Positions 10,941-29,500 of a stretch of 64,000 bases of DNA are shown one piece after another. Every line of letters begins with the position of its first letter. Position 1 is the first letter of the stretch. The stretch is taken from the NCBI RefSeq assembly GCF_042242105.1, contig NC_092017.1:21679432-21743431 (forward strand), in the 5' to 3' direction. Under the pieces are notes generated by a model. That model was not told the origin of the DNA. It searched no databases and was given only the letters and a program-made list of their open reading frames with translations. A program made the position numbers and the translations under genes. The stretch comes from Pempheris klunzingeri (Eukaryota > Chordata > Actinopteri > Acropomatiformes > Pempheridae).

Positions 10941-13134
10941 GATTGTGCCTTGTATGAAAAGTGACACCTCATGTTGAGTAAGTGAGCAGAAACAATGCTG
11001 CAGAACCTGAAACTGAGGGTGAAGGTTGCTGTGCCCAACTATCCATTGTGTTTTTATGATTATAGGCGTGTCAAACCACTACTTATTACTGCGTTTCTGT
11101 TTCTCCTAACACGCACACATAAACAACTAATTCCCAGCGGATGCTATAACAGTACATGATTTTTTGTTACTTACAAGTCTTTGTTATTGCCTTGCATTTA
11201 GCAGTGTTTGACACTAGTGGGATTTCTGCAATTCCTTGTTTCATTGAATCAATGCTTCGATTTCATGTGTTTCATAGCCACTACACAGTATGTACACATA
11301 TAGAGTACAGTATACTGTATAGTCCTGTCAGCTCAAACATTCCTCAGGTAGCTGCTTCACAGACATGTCATTTCTCATTATTTCCCTTTCAGATTCAATG
11401 ATAACAAATATAGTCCAGAGTGGAGTACGTAGTCTGTACAGAGAAATCGCCACATCGAAGCACATCTCCGATGCTTTAGTGCACTGTAGAGCCGCTACCT
11501 TCTTAAATCTGAAGTAACTGGGTTTTTGGGCCACTTGAGCACAACATTTACACATGATCGACTTGTAAGCTTACATATTAGCAAACAGTTGCAGCATTAT
11601 TAGTCATTTAGTGTCACCACCGGATGGATATAAGTCTTCTAGCTCTTAGTTTTTGTTTCTCTACCAACTCTGGGGGGAAATATTGGACTAAATGTTCCAC
11701 TGCATACAGTGGCTAGTTTCTAACTGTAGCTGTCTGTATCTGCAGCTGCTGGATGTAGCTGAAAAACAGCACTGAGTGGTAAGGGTGCATGAAAACAGTA
11801 ATGTTGCAGCCAGACAGCCACACAATGAGCTGAGATTCACTATATAGCTCCATAAAGTGTGCAGCTGCAGATTTGGCCTGTAAGTTCATCACGAAACTCA
11901 CATTGTCACATATTTTTGTTTTTCTGTTTATGTTCTTTTGTCTTACAGGTTACGATCTTACGATAAAATGTTTGGGTGTGGACTCCAGGGTTGTAACAGT
12001 ACATAGAGAGAGAAGTTTCACCGGAGTCAAATTCCTTGTTTGCTTGTACAAACTTGGCCGATAAAGGTGATTCTGATTCTGACCTATGATGGTGCCGTGC
12101 TCTTGGTTGAGTGCATCCTTCAGTGTGAGGCTCACACTCATACAAAAGCAAACCTAATCCTGATCTTTTACAGCTCAAGTGCATTGTCTAAATGTACTTG
12201 TCTAAATACTTGTTTCATATGATCTTTACTCATGTTACCTTGTGTCCATCACCCTAAATCATATATCATATACTGCTGTAATTTAAGGTGTTTTATATAA
12301 TAAAACATGTGCTCATGCAAGCCTCTACTCTTCTGTTAAAGATGACAATAGCATAGAAATCCTTAAATTAAATAGCAAAAGGCTACTATGTGGGATTATA
12401 TTTGTTCTAGTTCAGGTGGATTACCAACACACAGAAACGAGCAAATGGCACAGAAAAAAAAAAAAAGTGTCCCGCATGGGAATAACATTTTGTCATAACA
12501 CAGTTAAATTTCATCCGGCACAGTTGGACGGCCTCTATTTGGTGTCAATAGTAGCACCGGGGGTAAATCTCAGAAAACCAGAGGGGATAAACATTCCCAG
12601 AGGAGGTGTTGTGAAGGTGTTCATGTGGAAGGAATCCTTTCATGTCAGTAAAAAAGTATGGCAGCTTTAACATTTACAGTGAAGGCATCGCATAAAAAAA
12701 GAACATAATTCAGACCTATGTCTCCCCTCCTGGGCACAGACATGAGGAGCGGGATCAGTATGTCAATCAAGCAGTGTCACAGTGTCTTCACTGATACTGC
12801 CACAGGGGGCAGCCAAAATTAGAAACTTTAATGATGATCTCCATAGATGTTTCACGCAGTTCCTTTTATATTTTAAATTTAACGTTTCCTCTTTTGGTGT
12901 TTTGATTTTAGAGATGAAGAGCACTCAAATCTGTGTCTAACACCAAAGTCTCCCATAGGTGTTTGGTTTTGAGGCCAAAGCTTATTCACACTTGTCAAAC
13001 CTTGACCTTGACCAGTGAGTTTTGAGGCCCTGAATCGAAATACTCGTGTTTTTCTTGTCATTTGTTTCTTTAGATCATGACCATAGATAACATAAGGAGT
13101 GATTCAAAAACTGTTTTAAAGTTCTTAAAGGTGT
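10941..13134. other. Intergenic region between PLAC8-like gene B and ttc22
   Basis: No supported gene; open frames are short. A CTCF-like string gccacagggggcagcc lies at about 12799-12814, near the boundary between the PLAC8-like pair and ttc22. AT-rich elsewhere. Confidence 0.5.
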
Positions 13135-13140
13135 TTTATT
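13135..13140 (-). terminator. Probable poly(A) signal of ttc22
   Basis: Minus-strand AATAAA about 510 bp after the ttc22 stop codon at 13647-13649. Its use is not shown by the sequence. Confidence 0.4.
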
Positions 13141-13646
13141 TAATCTTGTTTGCACTGTAAACAGAGCCTTTCAAAAACCAGGACTACCTTAGTGGTGTAT
13201 TTCCCCATCTGCTGTTCATCAGTGGTAGACCATTAAAAACAATCCCACTGATTTAAATACTAAGAAGCAGAAATAACTACTTGTGTTGGAAACGACTACT
13301 TTGAGGACTGATTTCTCTGAATAGCAGTCATTTAAATAGCTAGTGTGAAAGAGCCAACGAGGCATCCTGACCATTGTCATTATTAATACATCTAAACAGT
13401 CTCTCAAAACAAACACACTCAAAGATTTTAACACATTTTCCAGTAAACAAATAAGCTTAAAGATGTATCCTTGTGCTGTAACACTGTATCTATAGGTTGC
13501 TCTGAACATCCAGTTTTTTGGTAATAGAAGATAATGGAGGACTCACAGCTTAATTACAGCGCACCTCTGTTCATTTTTATCTGTGAAATGTGGTCCAGAA
13601 GTTCATTAATTACTGCCTGTCTATCTATTGAAGTCACATATTTGCT

Positions 13647-17849
<4,203 letters not shown>

Positions 17850-20800
17850 GGCCCCCTGCTCCTCCTCCTCTACCTGCTATCTAAGTCAGCAAACTTGAAG
17901 AAATACAACAAAAAATGCTGCTTTTTATATATCTTGATGTAAGACTCTTCAAAAGAAAATACCTCGTCCTGCTCAGCCGACAGCTGAACCTACTGCAGCA
18001 TGGGGGCAGACAGGTTGAACAGGTTAGGCTTGGGAGTGACCGGGGAGTGGAATAGCATTGAGGGAAGACTGAATAACTATGGATACATATTTTTCCACAT
18101 TCTTTTTTGTAATAAATCTTATGACTGTCATCTATAAAAGCTCAGTCATCATCACTGTGTACTTTTTTTCTAAAATGAAAAAAACAACAAAAAACTTCAA
18201 AATTATGTTGGTTTTTGTCTGTTGACTCTTTAACAAAAGGCACCAAATGACATTCTTCAAAGTCCAAAGTCCAATCTGACAAGGTGATATTAAATATGTC
18301 CTCGGTTTCATAGAAATGGTTTTGACGCCCGGTTTTGGAGAATGTTTCAAGAAGTCCCTTTAGCCCTGCCTGTGTCAGCTGTCAACAGAAGAATGTAAAC
18401 CGTCAGGATCAGTGTGACAGAAACTCAAAAAAAATGTATTAGCTGTATTATGAACTGTTTACAGGATGTGCAAACCCCTGGAGGAGATATGCAGATACTC
18501 TGTGATGAGTTCAACAAAAGCAAACATCGACTGTTATGCTGCAGGTGACGATGATATCTTAGAAGATCAGATACACACAAGAAGAGCTTATTTGTGTTTC
18601 TGAATGCTTTCGCATACAAATCCTAACTCTTCCACCAGAGGGTAAACTTGTGTTATGGATAAACCAGACTGACAACAGTAAGGGTGTTTAGTGATGTAAA
18701 CCCACTATTCACATGCAGTGTCTCAAAGGGCTTTAAAGAGCCGCATCAAAAGTGGTTCCCAAGCAAATGCAAGTTCTCTACAAAGACAGGAATAAATTCC
18801 ACAAAGCCTCGGCCCCTGGAGGAGGTGATTCAAGGAGAGATCCTCCTCCGACAGCTGGGTTGCAGTAATAGCCGTAGGTTTGAAAGAATTAATTACAAAA
18901 AAGTTCTGTAGAAAGTGAAACTGGAGATAACTAATGTAAAATACATTCAAAGAGGTAAAGCCCAGGAAGTACCTGTTGGTCCTCATAGTCAAGGATTCAA
19001 TGGATGTATTGTCATTTACATTAAAATGCCACCAGAGGACCCTGGCTGCTCTCCACAGAACAAAGAAGTAGCTTTAATTTATTTCATTTATTTTTGAAAT
19101 ATTTCCCAGTGTCTCAAATGTAAGAGATGGCACTCCTCATTTCAAAATCCATAATTTGAATTTGCAAATCTTTTTAATATTACACCTCTGAACACAGGAT
19201 GTCCCCTGCTTCAGTGAAAATTCAATTCTCAGTACGTCTACAGGTTTCAGACTTATAATAATTTGCATACTCAGCCATGGTTGGCTTCCAAACTAGTTGT
19301 GATATAACAAACTAATGTATTAATCTTGAATTGATATTTAAGGTGAGCACAGAGAAGATGAATGTGTCAAGCTCTTCGTCACGGTCAGGGGAATTGATGG
19401 GGGTACGGGCTTGAGGGGCAATGACAGGATGATGTTAGGTTAGTCAAACAGTTGCTCAAAGATGGAGGAGGCCCAGCTTTCAGGAGAAAACAGCAGCTGG
19501 AAATGTTGGAAGCAAAGAAGAGTGAATCCTGCACACAGCGCACAGATCAATGAGAGGAGTACTTCTAACACCTAAAATGATCGGATTGGGAAGTGGATCA
19601 CCTGGAGCAAGTCCACACAAATATGAAAGGAACATAAAAGCCCACACACAAATGCCTCAGTCAGGTATGAACAGTGCTGAACCACCTATGCTGCCCCCGA
19701 CTACCACAGCGTGTTGCGTAACGTGCATTTACTGCAGATTTGCCTCCTCGTAGGCAGCTTTTTCCATTTGTACCATGTGGGAGTACAGAAATCTGACAAT
19801 TTTCTCCTCTCGACAACCGTTGCCATGGTGGCCATCATGGATACCAGGCTGATTGCATGGTAACCAAATAATTACAGATAGTTATTTGTGTGGCTGTGCA
19901 GCGTCCGAGCCAAAGTCAGAATTTAAACAGCATTTTGCACGTAAATGCTCCAGTTTTGATGATAAAATTTGACATCCCGGCAGCCAAGAGACAAAACAAA
20001 GGTATTATGATGAAGATGTCGACCCCTAATAATCCCTGTAGCATTCGTATTACACCCCTGTAAAGTAGGATTAGGATATGTGTCCCACATACTGATAAAG
20101 ATCCTTTTGTTTTCAAACTAACCCCTTGTTAACCTACTTAATTGTTTCAGTGTCCATCTTCATTTGTGACACAAAAGACAGAATGAAAGTCAGTGATGAG
20201 AATGTAAAGGTTAGTAGATTGTGAGCAATATGAATGAGAGCAAATATGGCAACCTCACTGCACCAAAGTTCTCTGAAATCCTTCTCTGCAGAGACATAAC
20301 ATTTACATTGACAGGAGCATAGCTGAGAAATTGGGGGCCCCTCACCAGATGCGACACTCAATACAAAGGGATCATAGGATCAAGGGGAAACCTCACTAAT
20401 CCAGACTATCCCATTCCTCTAAACTGAGCTCTCCTCTCCTTATTGATAAAGTTATTAATCTTATTGTAACACTAAAGCATTCATCAGAAAGGAGGGAATT
20501 AATGATTCACTATGTATAATAAGGGCCCACTTTATGTCCTCCATCTCTTAATGAAGAAAAGTAGCCTCACTCTGGCATCCAGGCTCAGTAGCTATCATGC
20601 CATATCAGAAGGAGTGAGACAGCCCTAATCCACTTTACAGTTTGTATCCTGCTTTTAACTTATTGTTATTTAATGCATGTGTCCACCCCCCCACCCCTTA
20701 CCGCATACTCCTCTTTTATCCCCTATTCTCCTGAGACACACTTGTACATGAAATTAGGGCTTATGGCTGGAAACCCTCTGCCTTTCTAAGCTACTTCATC

Positions 20801-22736
20801 ACTGCTGACTACAAATCTATTTCCATTCTTAGTCAGCTTCCCTCTGGCACCCCGAGTGAGTGTTCACAGTGAAAAGCGACTGTTCAGTTCTCAAGAGGCC
20901 TTCACTGACTGTGGGTTACACCACTGAATGTCTCTTTGTACTGGAATCTGTAAATCTTAGCAGAGCAAATTTAGCATACATTGCATTCTTTCAGGATAAA
21001 ACCATTGGTGCATTTTTTTTTTTTGCATTTGTGGATGAAATAATTTCCAGAAACAGATTTGTCAGCAATTTTATGAATACTTTCCCCTCCTAAGCCACGA
21101 GGAAAATGTATGCTCACCACACACCTTGTTACACTTCCAAACTGACCATGTCTACTCCCAGTGACAGCAGCGTTTAATCTCTACTGCCCCAAACCATTGT
21201 AACAGAATATGACAGCCCACCAGAATCAAAACCAAACCATAAGCTCTCACCTGATGTGTTATGGCAGCCGCAGTGCTTATGGCTCCATCTGAGGAGGTCC
21301 AGACCTGCGGAGGAAAAAAATCTGTCTGCGCAGGCTGGGAGGAGGTTGTCATGCAGAGCCACAGGGTTTGCATTGAGAGTAATGTGATAGTCTTTAGTAA
21401 CACAGACATCTGTCGTACTTCATTACACTGATTAGTCTCATTATCCATCCCGCCCCACAGGGACGCCACATCTAAACAGCTCCGTAGTGGAATGATCTGA
21501 ATTCAGCTGAACACATACTGCAACCATGATTCCAGTTACTCAGATTTCTGCTTTAGCAAACAATTTTCTTTGGCAGCAATTAAAAGTTTAACTTCAACAA
21601 AAGTCTTTGAACCTGAGTGTTGGAAGCACCTCCAGTTACTCAAAGCTGTCAGAGCTTCATGATGTTTGCCAGACGTCTAGTTCGAGCTCTGAAGGAAATG
21701 TCGGGTGCAAAACATACACTCCAAAAGGGCACATAAAAATCATATATACAAGTGTTTATTTTTTCTAGAACTGATTAACGCATGGGGGTGCAATTGATTA
21801 ACTTGTGAAACTAAAGATACAGACTGTTTGTAACTATTTGGGGAATTTTTGTTGTTGTTTGTAGTTAGTTTGTTGTAGTAATGTGTAGTAATAAAACCAA
21901 AAGATAAGTTATAGTCATACATTTTAAGCAGAAAAACATATTTCAGCAAAACAATTACAGTAACCTGTGTGTGGTCCGATGTGAATGTGTGGAAATTAGA
22001 CTGGGTTGAGGTTAGTCATCATCCCGGTCGGCCCTGGTTAAATAGGACTTTGACACTTGTAATGGGGCATTTTTACATGGTTGCATTGGTATTCTTACTT
22101 AAATAAAGCTTACTTAGATAGATTCTTCCACCACTGCTCTGCTCAAACATGATAGTTGTAATTTTATTTTGGTAATCAATTGTACTCAACACCAACGTGT
22201 TCCTCTTCTCATGTTTTATTTTGAAAGTCTCACAGGAAGCTCCTTGATGCAATTGACAACAACTTGACAGTCTGGGGTCTCCTCTCACTCTGCGGCTGCT
22301 GGTCGCTGTCATCATGCAGGTGGAATCTGCGCAATGTAGAGACCTCCAGCACTCAGACACACCAGCCTCCACCGGCCTGCAGAGACCGTACAGCGGACGC
22401 AGCACCCAGAAGATCAGCCTGAGGAGGAACCACTCAACAAGCCACGGGAAATAAAGGGAACATATGATTTTAGTTTGTGCAGAGAAACGGGCTTTATCTG
22501 TTTGACAGCAGGTGATAATACAGCTAGAATCTTATTTCTTCGAAACACCATGCTGCTGGGTAAACACACCTTGCTGTGTTGATGCTGTCAGATTGTCAGT
22601 CTCTCCTGGCGCAGTCTAACTCCGCTGGAGTCGCATAGGATGCCATACAAGCCTATAGGAAGCGACTCTCGCAGCTTGGCAGGCAACAATTTCCAAGAAA
22701 CGAAAAGGATCATTTGGGTTTAAACGCAAGAACACA
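17850..22736. other. Divergent interval between ttc22 and lurap1
   Basis: About 4.9 kb that should contain the ttc22 5' UTR and the promoters of both genes. No TATA box or complete extra gene could be supported. The only frame with gene-like properties is a minus-strand candidate exon at 21251-21469. The stretch just before the lurap1 ATG (22240-22740) is somewhat richer in GC and CpG than its surroundings, as expected of a promoter and 5' UTR. Confidence 0.5.
21251..21469 (-). other. Unassigned candidate first exon with signal-peptide-like start
   Basis: A minus-strand open frame runs from an ATG at 21469, with a second ATG at 21409, to a consensus donor CATCAG|GTGAGA at the exon edge 21251, in phase 0. 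From the second ATG the peptide starts MSVLLKTITLL, followed by more hydrophobic residues, which resembles a secretory signal. I found no convincing partner exon downstream on this strand and recognise no family. It may be a real first exon, a relict or chance. Confidence 0.2.
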
Positions 22737-22966
22737 ATGGATGAAGGCACTGTCAGCGAGACCACCCCAGATCTGAAAGACATAGAGGTGAAAATTGGCC
22801 GGAAGACCCCCGAGGGTTTGCTCAGGTGGATGCGGGAAGAGGCGACCTCCCTCCGGGGAGACTCCAAGCTGAGCACCGCGCACGACACCAGCAAGGAGAC
22901 GGGGAGGAAGAGTTTGGATGAAAAGATCAGGAAATTGAAGATGGAGATGGTAAGAGTGCTTTAGTC

Positions 22967-23035
<69 letters not shown>

Positions 23036-26000
23036 TGGCACATGCCTTTGGACGCATTGGCTGAAGCCACTACAGTATTGAGATATCACTGAGAATTTGA
23101 GCCAGCTCAGCCCCGCTGACACTGTCGTTGTGAATATTTAAACATTTATCAGCAGATCACTTTATCATGACTCAGGGATGGTTGAAAACTATATACACAG
23201 CACTAAGCAGCACAGTCATATAGTTACACAACTACATGACAACTAGGTAAAGACTAATTAACGAAAAACAATGCAGCAAAACAAAAAAAAATAGTGAAAT
23301 CTTAGCAATAGGGCCTACATGGTTTTCACACGACTGCAGGCCATTTCATGTTAACATCGACTACCACATTGATATTAAATGTCAGCACAGAAGATGTCAG
23401 CATTCAGTTCTTAGTTAATCTGCTGATGATGGTTGTGTTTTGTTGTCCAATGGCACATCCTCAAGCCTTTCCTCTTGGTCAGGCTGAGATTCGATCTTGG
23501 ACACTGGAACTATGACTGATACATAAATACATAACATAAACAAACAAACAAACAAAATCTCTTAGATTTGTGGGGTTTTTTTTAAGAATAAATACTGAGG
23601 GAGACATTTTATAGTTGAAGAATCTCTGTTCTCTGTAGGACAAACGCTGTAATAGTGACACTGTGGCTAAATTACCTCAGATATAGTTTGACATATCTGT
23701 CCTGCAATCTCCTTTTACTTCAGCTGACATTTACACCAATACTGATGTGTCGGCATTAAGCTAGTGTCAGCCGATATTATCAGCCTTTTGACAAATATTT
23801 TGACATGGATTTCAAATTTCTCCCTTGGCTCTGCTTCCTTTCTAATTTTATGATGTCCCTTGGTACCTATAGTATGGGTTTAGAGTAAGCTCACCAACCA
23901 ATGTCATTTCTTACTTTTTGGCTAGCACTAATGTGTTGATTGATATTGCCAAGATTGAATAGCTGTAAAGGATATGCTAGTTTAGATTTATAAATAAATA
24001 AATACCATTTGAGTTGACATTAGAGATGCGAACACAGAACTATTTAATGTTTAGTTATTATTTAGTTGAGCATCAATATATGACCCAAAGCTTACTATTC
24101 TTAACAGTGGTACCATTATTGCTGTGGGGACCCTCAGTGTGGCTCTCAGTGGGACTGAGTGATATTCTCTGTAATAGTGCAACATTTTAGGAAATGTCCA
24201 CCTGTGGAGAGTTAGATGAGCTACAGCTATCGTGTCGGTATGGTACATACAAAGCTACAGCCTACACTTGGTTAGCTTAGCTTAGCATAAAGACTGGAAA
24301 CAGGGGGAAACAGCCAACCTGGCTCCGTTCAAAGGTGATGAAATCTGTATACCACTACCTCTGTGGCTCACAAATTAACTCGATATATCTTGTTAGTTTA
24401 ATCTGTGCAAAAGCCACAGGTTGGGTTTTTATGGGAGGGTTATGTGCCAGACCATTTCTTGGCCGGAAATAGCGGCTTCCTGGAGTCTTGTCATCGCCGT
24501 GAAGTTGCCAAGCAACCGGTGGAGACAGAGTAGTGCACGGTGGTGTGGATCTTCTCATCGAAAGTCTTGGTTTTTTATTTGTAATAAAAAATAAAAAAAA
24601 CACAAAGACAGCTCTTCATACTCACTCACTCAGTAATTCAAGATGGTCCTCAGCATGCCAAAAGCTGCAGATGGCTGTGGTTGGAAGGAAATGTGCTGAC
24701 CTGACCAAAGTCCTGTAGAATAAGCAATTATTTCATTGTTTATCTATTGTCAGGTGGTTAACACCCTAGCCATGCAACTCATTTAAAGATGTTTTTTTAA
24801 TCACCTACGGCATCACTTTCTTTCTATACTGGCGATATATTGGTGCACGATCCCTCTGAAATATAATGTTTTTCATATATTAAATGATTATCACACGTAG
24901 AAGCCTCAGACCTGCAATGCAGTGTTTTATTTTCTTTGTTTTGAGAGCAGATTGTTTCCAGTTGAGTGGTTAATTTGTTCCATTAAACAAATAGCTCTCT
25001 GTCTTCTTGTTTACATGGATCCTGCCTCCTCCAAAAACAGTAGAGGTCTGTAGCTCTAATGCACCACTCTACAGATGCTCCCCCCCCCCCCTGCTTTCTG
25101 TGATCATGTATGCTGTACATTCCTGTGGTTGTGACACAGAGCACATGCACCACCATCAAACCCCCAAACAACACAAGCCGTCTGCTGAGAGAGCTGCTCC
25201 AAAACACAGCGGTTACATCCAAACATCCAAAACACATTATCAGTTTGGTCAGAAATAGAAACTTATTTCACTCCAGGGTTGTGGCAACACAAACTCACCA
25301 TGCTGGCAGCCTAGATACACTTTGTCACCAGTCTGGAGAGTCCTAAAGAGGAAATAGTGCTCTCCCCACTGTAACAGAATACTTCCTGAAGAAGCATTAT
25401 AAGCTGTACTCTTAGAAATACTATTGGGCCTATTATTTCACATTTTGATGGTGTTCATATGTGTAGTCTAGTTTAGCTGTATCACACATTTCACAGTAAT
25501 GCCACATGTGCAGATAAGATATATGGATCCTGTGTTATATTATTAAATGATATGATGATACATTAATACATAATACTACATGTGTAAACCTATTAAAACC
25601 CCAATATATAAAACATTATTGTAGAGTTTCATATAATTTAATGAAATAAATTCCTCTAATTGTTATTTTTCCAATAAATTGTTGTATATGTTTTAAGGGA
25701 ATTTTGGACATTTCAGTAAAAAAAAACCTGCGTGTTTCCAGCAACTATATATTCAAGAAGACTTGATAAGATGACAGAAGAAGCAGAAGAAGGTGGCACA
25801 ACGTCAGTGTTCATGCCATTTCCCCTTAGGTCTTTAATGCCCTTATTGAAAATGACCCAAGAAGAAAAGAAATGGAAGACAACATGCAGTTTTAATGTTT
25901 CCATTGACCTCCATGCTAGTAGATGTGGAGGGAGAGCCTTTACAGTCACGTCATGCACCCCTTATCAACCACTGCAGTCACTATGGGTACTGGATCACGA

Positions 26001-26476
26001 TGACATTCAGCTCCATTTGACCATTAGCTCAGTATGTAAAAGTAATGGTTAAATTAATGAAATACTAGGTTGAAAGAAGAAATATATCTGAATATGATAT
26101 TGGTGGCTTCAGTGACATAAAATCCTCAGTTTTTCTAAATCAGATCAGATGCAGGCTGATATTAAGTTTTCATGCTTATTCATTTCTTAAGGAATTATAA
26201 GAATTTCAAGAATCAAAATGGTCGCAACCTAATGTTACTAATGTCTGCTATAGTTCCCAAGTGTATAGCTGAGGAAAGCACGCCGTTTGGATTCACAAAG
26301 CATCCAGAGAGTTTCTATAAATCTGTCGAGAGCAGAGGTCCAGACTGATTTGTTAACAGTTTTCGCCATCTATCAGGTCTACTACACAAGAGGGAGGAGT
26401 GAGAGAGAAGTGATAAAGAGCCACTTCCTAACTGGAGGGGAGTGAAACTTCCAGCACAGAGCCGGGCTGCTCCTCT

Positions 26477-26509
<33 letters not shown>

Positions 26510-29500
26510 TTTCATTCATCTATGAGAGTGGTGTAGTGTAATGGGACTGCAGAAGAAGAGTTCAGAGCTTTGCACTTTCATCAGAAATCTGCTTAGTAAG
26601 ATGTGCAGTGTCTGCAGAGTAATACTGAATGGAAAAGCTCACATGTACATAAAACTCGTGCACGCATTCCTAACCTGGATGTGTTTTTTCTGTTTTGTGA
26701 GGCTGAACACTTTCTCTCAGACCGATAAACTCCACATTTACACACACACAGCATGTTAAGTAGCAAGGTAATAGTATAATAGTAGCAATCTGCTTCTTGT
26801 TCTCACGTTCTCTGTAATTGCATTTGTGTGAGGGTGTCTGCGTGCTGTGTCTGCTCATGTGTTCCACAGTCATCTGTTACTCAACTGTATCTGTAACAGT
26901 ACAGCGTGGTGATGGTGGACTGCAGCATCTGTCAAGGATATGAGTGTGTTGTCACTGTGTCACCACCAGAAATGAAGCGTTGCTCTGCTTCTTGTTAGCT
27001 GTCAGGAAAAACGGGAAGTTGACATATTTCTAATCCTTCTGACAGCGTTCGTTAGACTGGAACACACGGTTGTTGATGAGGACAATAAACATAGCGGTGC
27101 AAAGGTGAAAGGCAGGGAAGAAGACGACTGAACGTAAACAATGCAGGTTTTAAAATGTTACAAACTTCGCAAATCATTTATGAGTAAGAAACTGAACTGC
27201 ATTAAACAAATTTGTCAGACCTAATGTATGCACAAAATGCATTTTGGGGAAAAACACTTGATGTAAACAGAAACTTTGAGCACCGTGAGCTGCAGGCAGA
27301 TAGATATTGTTATTAATGATTTTAGTGTTGCTGTTCATCTCTATGGGAGCAGTTTTAAAGCTTCTGTCTATCGTCTCCAGCTGTCTAATGGACAACACGC
27401 TCTCCACTGATCTAAACAGACTAGCGGGATGCAGAGACACTCCTTTAAAACCACACAAGACTGGCAGTCGGCCACACACACACACACACACACACACAGA
27501 CCTTTTTATACTAGCTGGTTTGTGCATTATACATGATCAGCACCAGTATTTCAGCTATCAAAGGGAGACATACAGAATCCTTCTTCTTTTTTTGTCCATG
27601 TTTGCTTGTTCTCTCTGTGTAGCTTTTCCCCGTCGCTGTCTATCTAAATCTTCCACCTCTGGGCAGATGAATGACAGTGCAAAGTCAGCTTTGGGCGCAG
27701 GGCTGAGCTGTAGGGAATCAAAAGTCTATTTAATCTCGTCTTCTTTCTCTGTCTGGCTTCTGGCTATCTCCTCTAACACTGTCAAGTGCAGGGTTTTGTC
27801 TAATTAGATCACTGCCTTGAGCTCCTTTATCCATCTATAGCATTTTGTTCTCAACCCCATGTCTATAGTACTAATTTGTTTTCCCAAATGTGTTTTGTAG
27901 GATAGGACAAATGACAAAATAAATCGAAAAGAAGGTTTGGCACATTGACACATGACATTGGAAACCGATGTTTTGGATCCTGAGTCTGTGTGCGGTTAGG
28001 TTTAGTCAATGTAAGTCAAGTAACTCTAAGTACCATAAACATAAACATGCAAATACTAAAGTAATTTCTCAGAGACTGGGTTGTTTGTTTAGTATATTTC
28101 ATTTTGCTTCCTTCTCATGGCGATACCTACAGCTCTCCCCTGAACTGCGTAGATTCACCAGATTTCGTAGCACCTGGAACGTTTGGATTCCTCAATTACA
28201 GCACAGAGCAAACATAACACCAAGAATTCACTACATTAGAATAATCACTTATGTGTCGACACAACATTTTCTTCATGAAAGTAGATGGACAAAGAGTATT
28301 TTAAATTCACAGTTGAACTCATCAACACTGAAGAAGTGCTGTAGAAAACAAGTGTCAAATAACAAAGCATTTGTTTGTGTAATCAGGACAAATATGTGGT
28401 AGAATATTTTCCAGGCAGTATTTAAGTCTTCTTCATTATTTGGTCTGACTTGTTGTCTGAAATGGAGAAACAGAATAAAAGAGGGGTACAAAGATGAATC
28501 AGAGAGAAGAAAAAACAATGCTTTGATCAGTCAAATACAGAAAGACAGAAGAGAAAATCAGATAAAAAGGATGAGTGGACATCTGAGGGAGCATTGAGAG
28601 GTGACCTCAGACAGATGGTAGCAGTTGGAGGTTTATGGAGAGATGGGGCCGACCTTCTGCTGTCTACTGAGACTGTGGGGAATCTGCAAAGGCCTGAGTT
28701 AGATCGGGAAGGTGAAACGGCAGACAGTGATACTGGGGGACATAAGCGAGAGCAAGACAGAGAGAGAGAGGGAGAGAGAGGCTGTGCAGCTAGAGACGGG
28801 TGTTTATTTTGCTGACGTATTAGAGAACCAGTGCGTGTTTGTGCTGTCCTTGCTGGCAGTGATTCAGCAGTCTGTTAGGTAGCTGTGTGACATTGGGAGG
28901 CTGCTTTCGCCACATGGGAGAGTCAGCGTCACGGATCACCCTTCTGCTGTGCATACGTTATCACAGTGCACTGTAGCATGACTGAATGTCTGTGTTTAGG
29001 CTCTCAGTTTGTCAATACATGATTTAAAATGCATCCTTACACTTCACATTCCCCTAAAAGAGAAGATGATCTGATCAGATTCGCACCTTTCTGCTTAATG
29101 TTGCATAATAATAAGTGAAATCTGGTCGGTTGTGGTATCTAAAATAAATCTTAAAGAATCCGAATCTAAATCAGACAAGTTTTCATATTACAAGGAATTT
29201 GTCAGGTTACATTAGTTATATATATAAAATAGTAATAATATTAACAATATATCTGTTAAAATTGAGGAGCTGTACAGTTTGTGCAGGATAATTATGTTTT
29301 ATTACAAGTTTGGTCTTATTTCTTCATTTTTATAACATTGCACTCACCAAAATAATTGTTGAGTTCATTGTTACAGCAAAGACAGATGGGGCAAGAAACA
29401 GCCAAGAATGGTTGTAAAGAAGCCAATGATATTATTATTACAGATTAAAATGATGACCAGAACTACAAAAATAAGACAAATACGCAGCTTGTAGGACCTT

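Noticed and set aside
27307..27807. 166-codon plus-strand frame in the lurap1 intron
   Set aside because: It crosses a CA microsatellite, has no recognisable domain and no matching splice sites.
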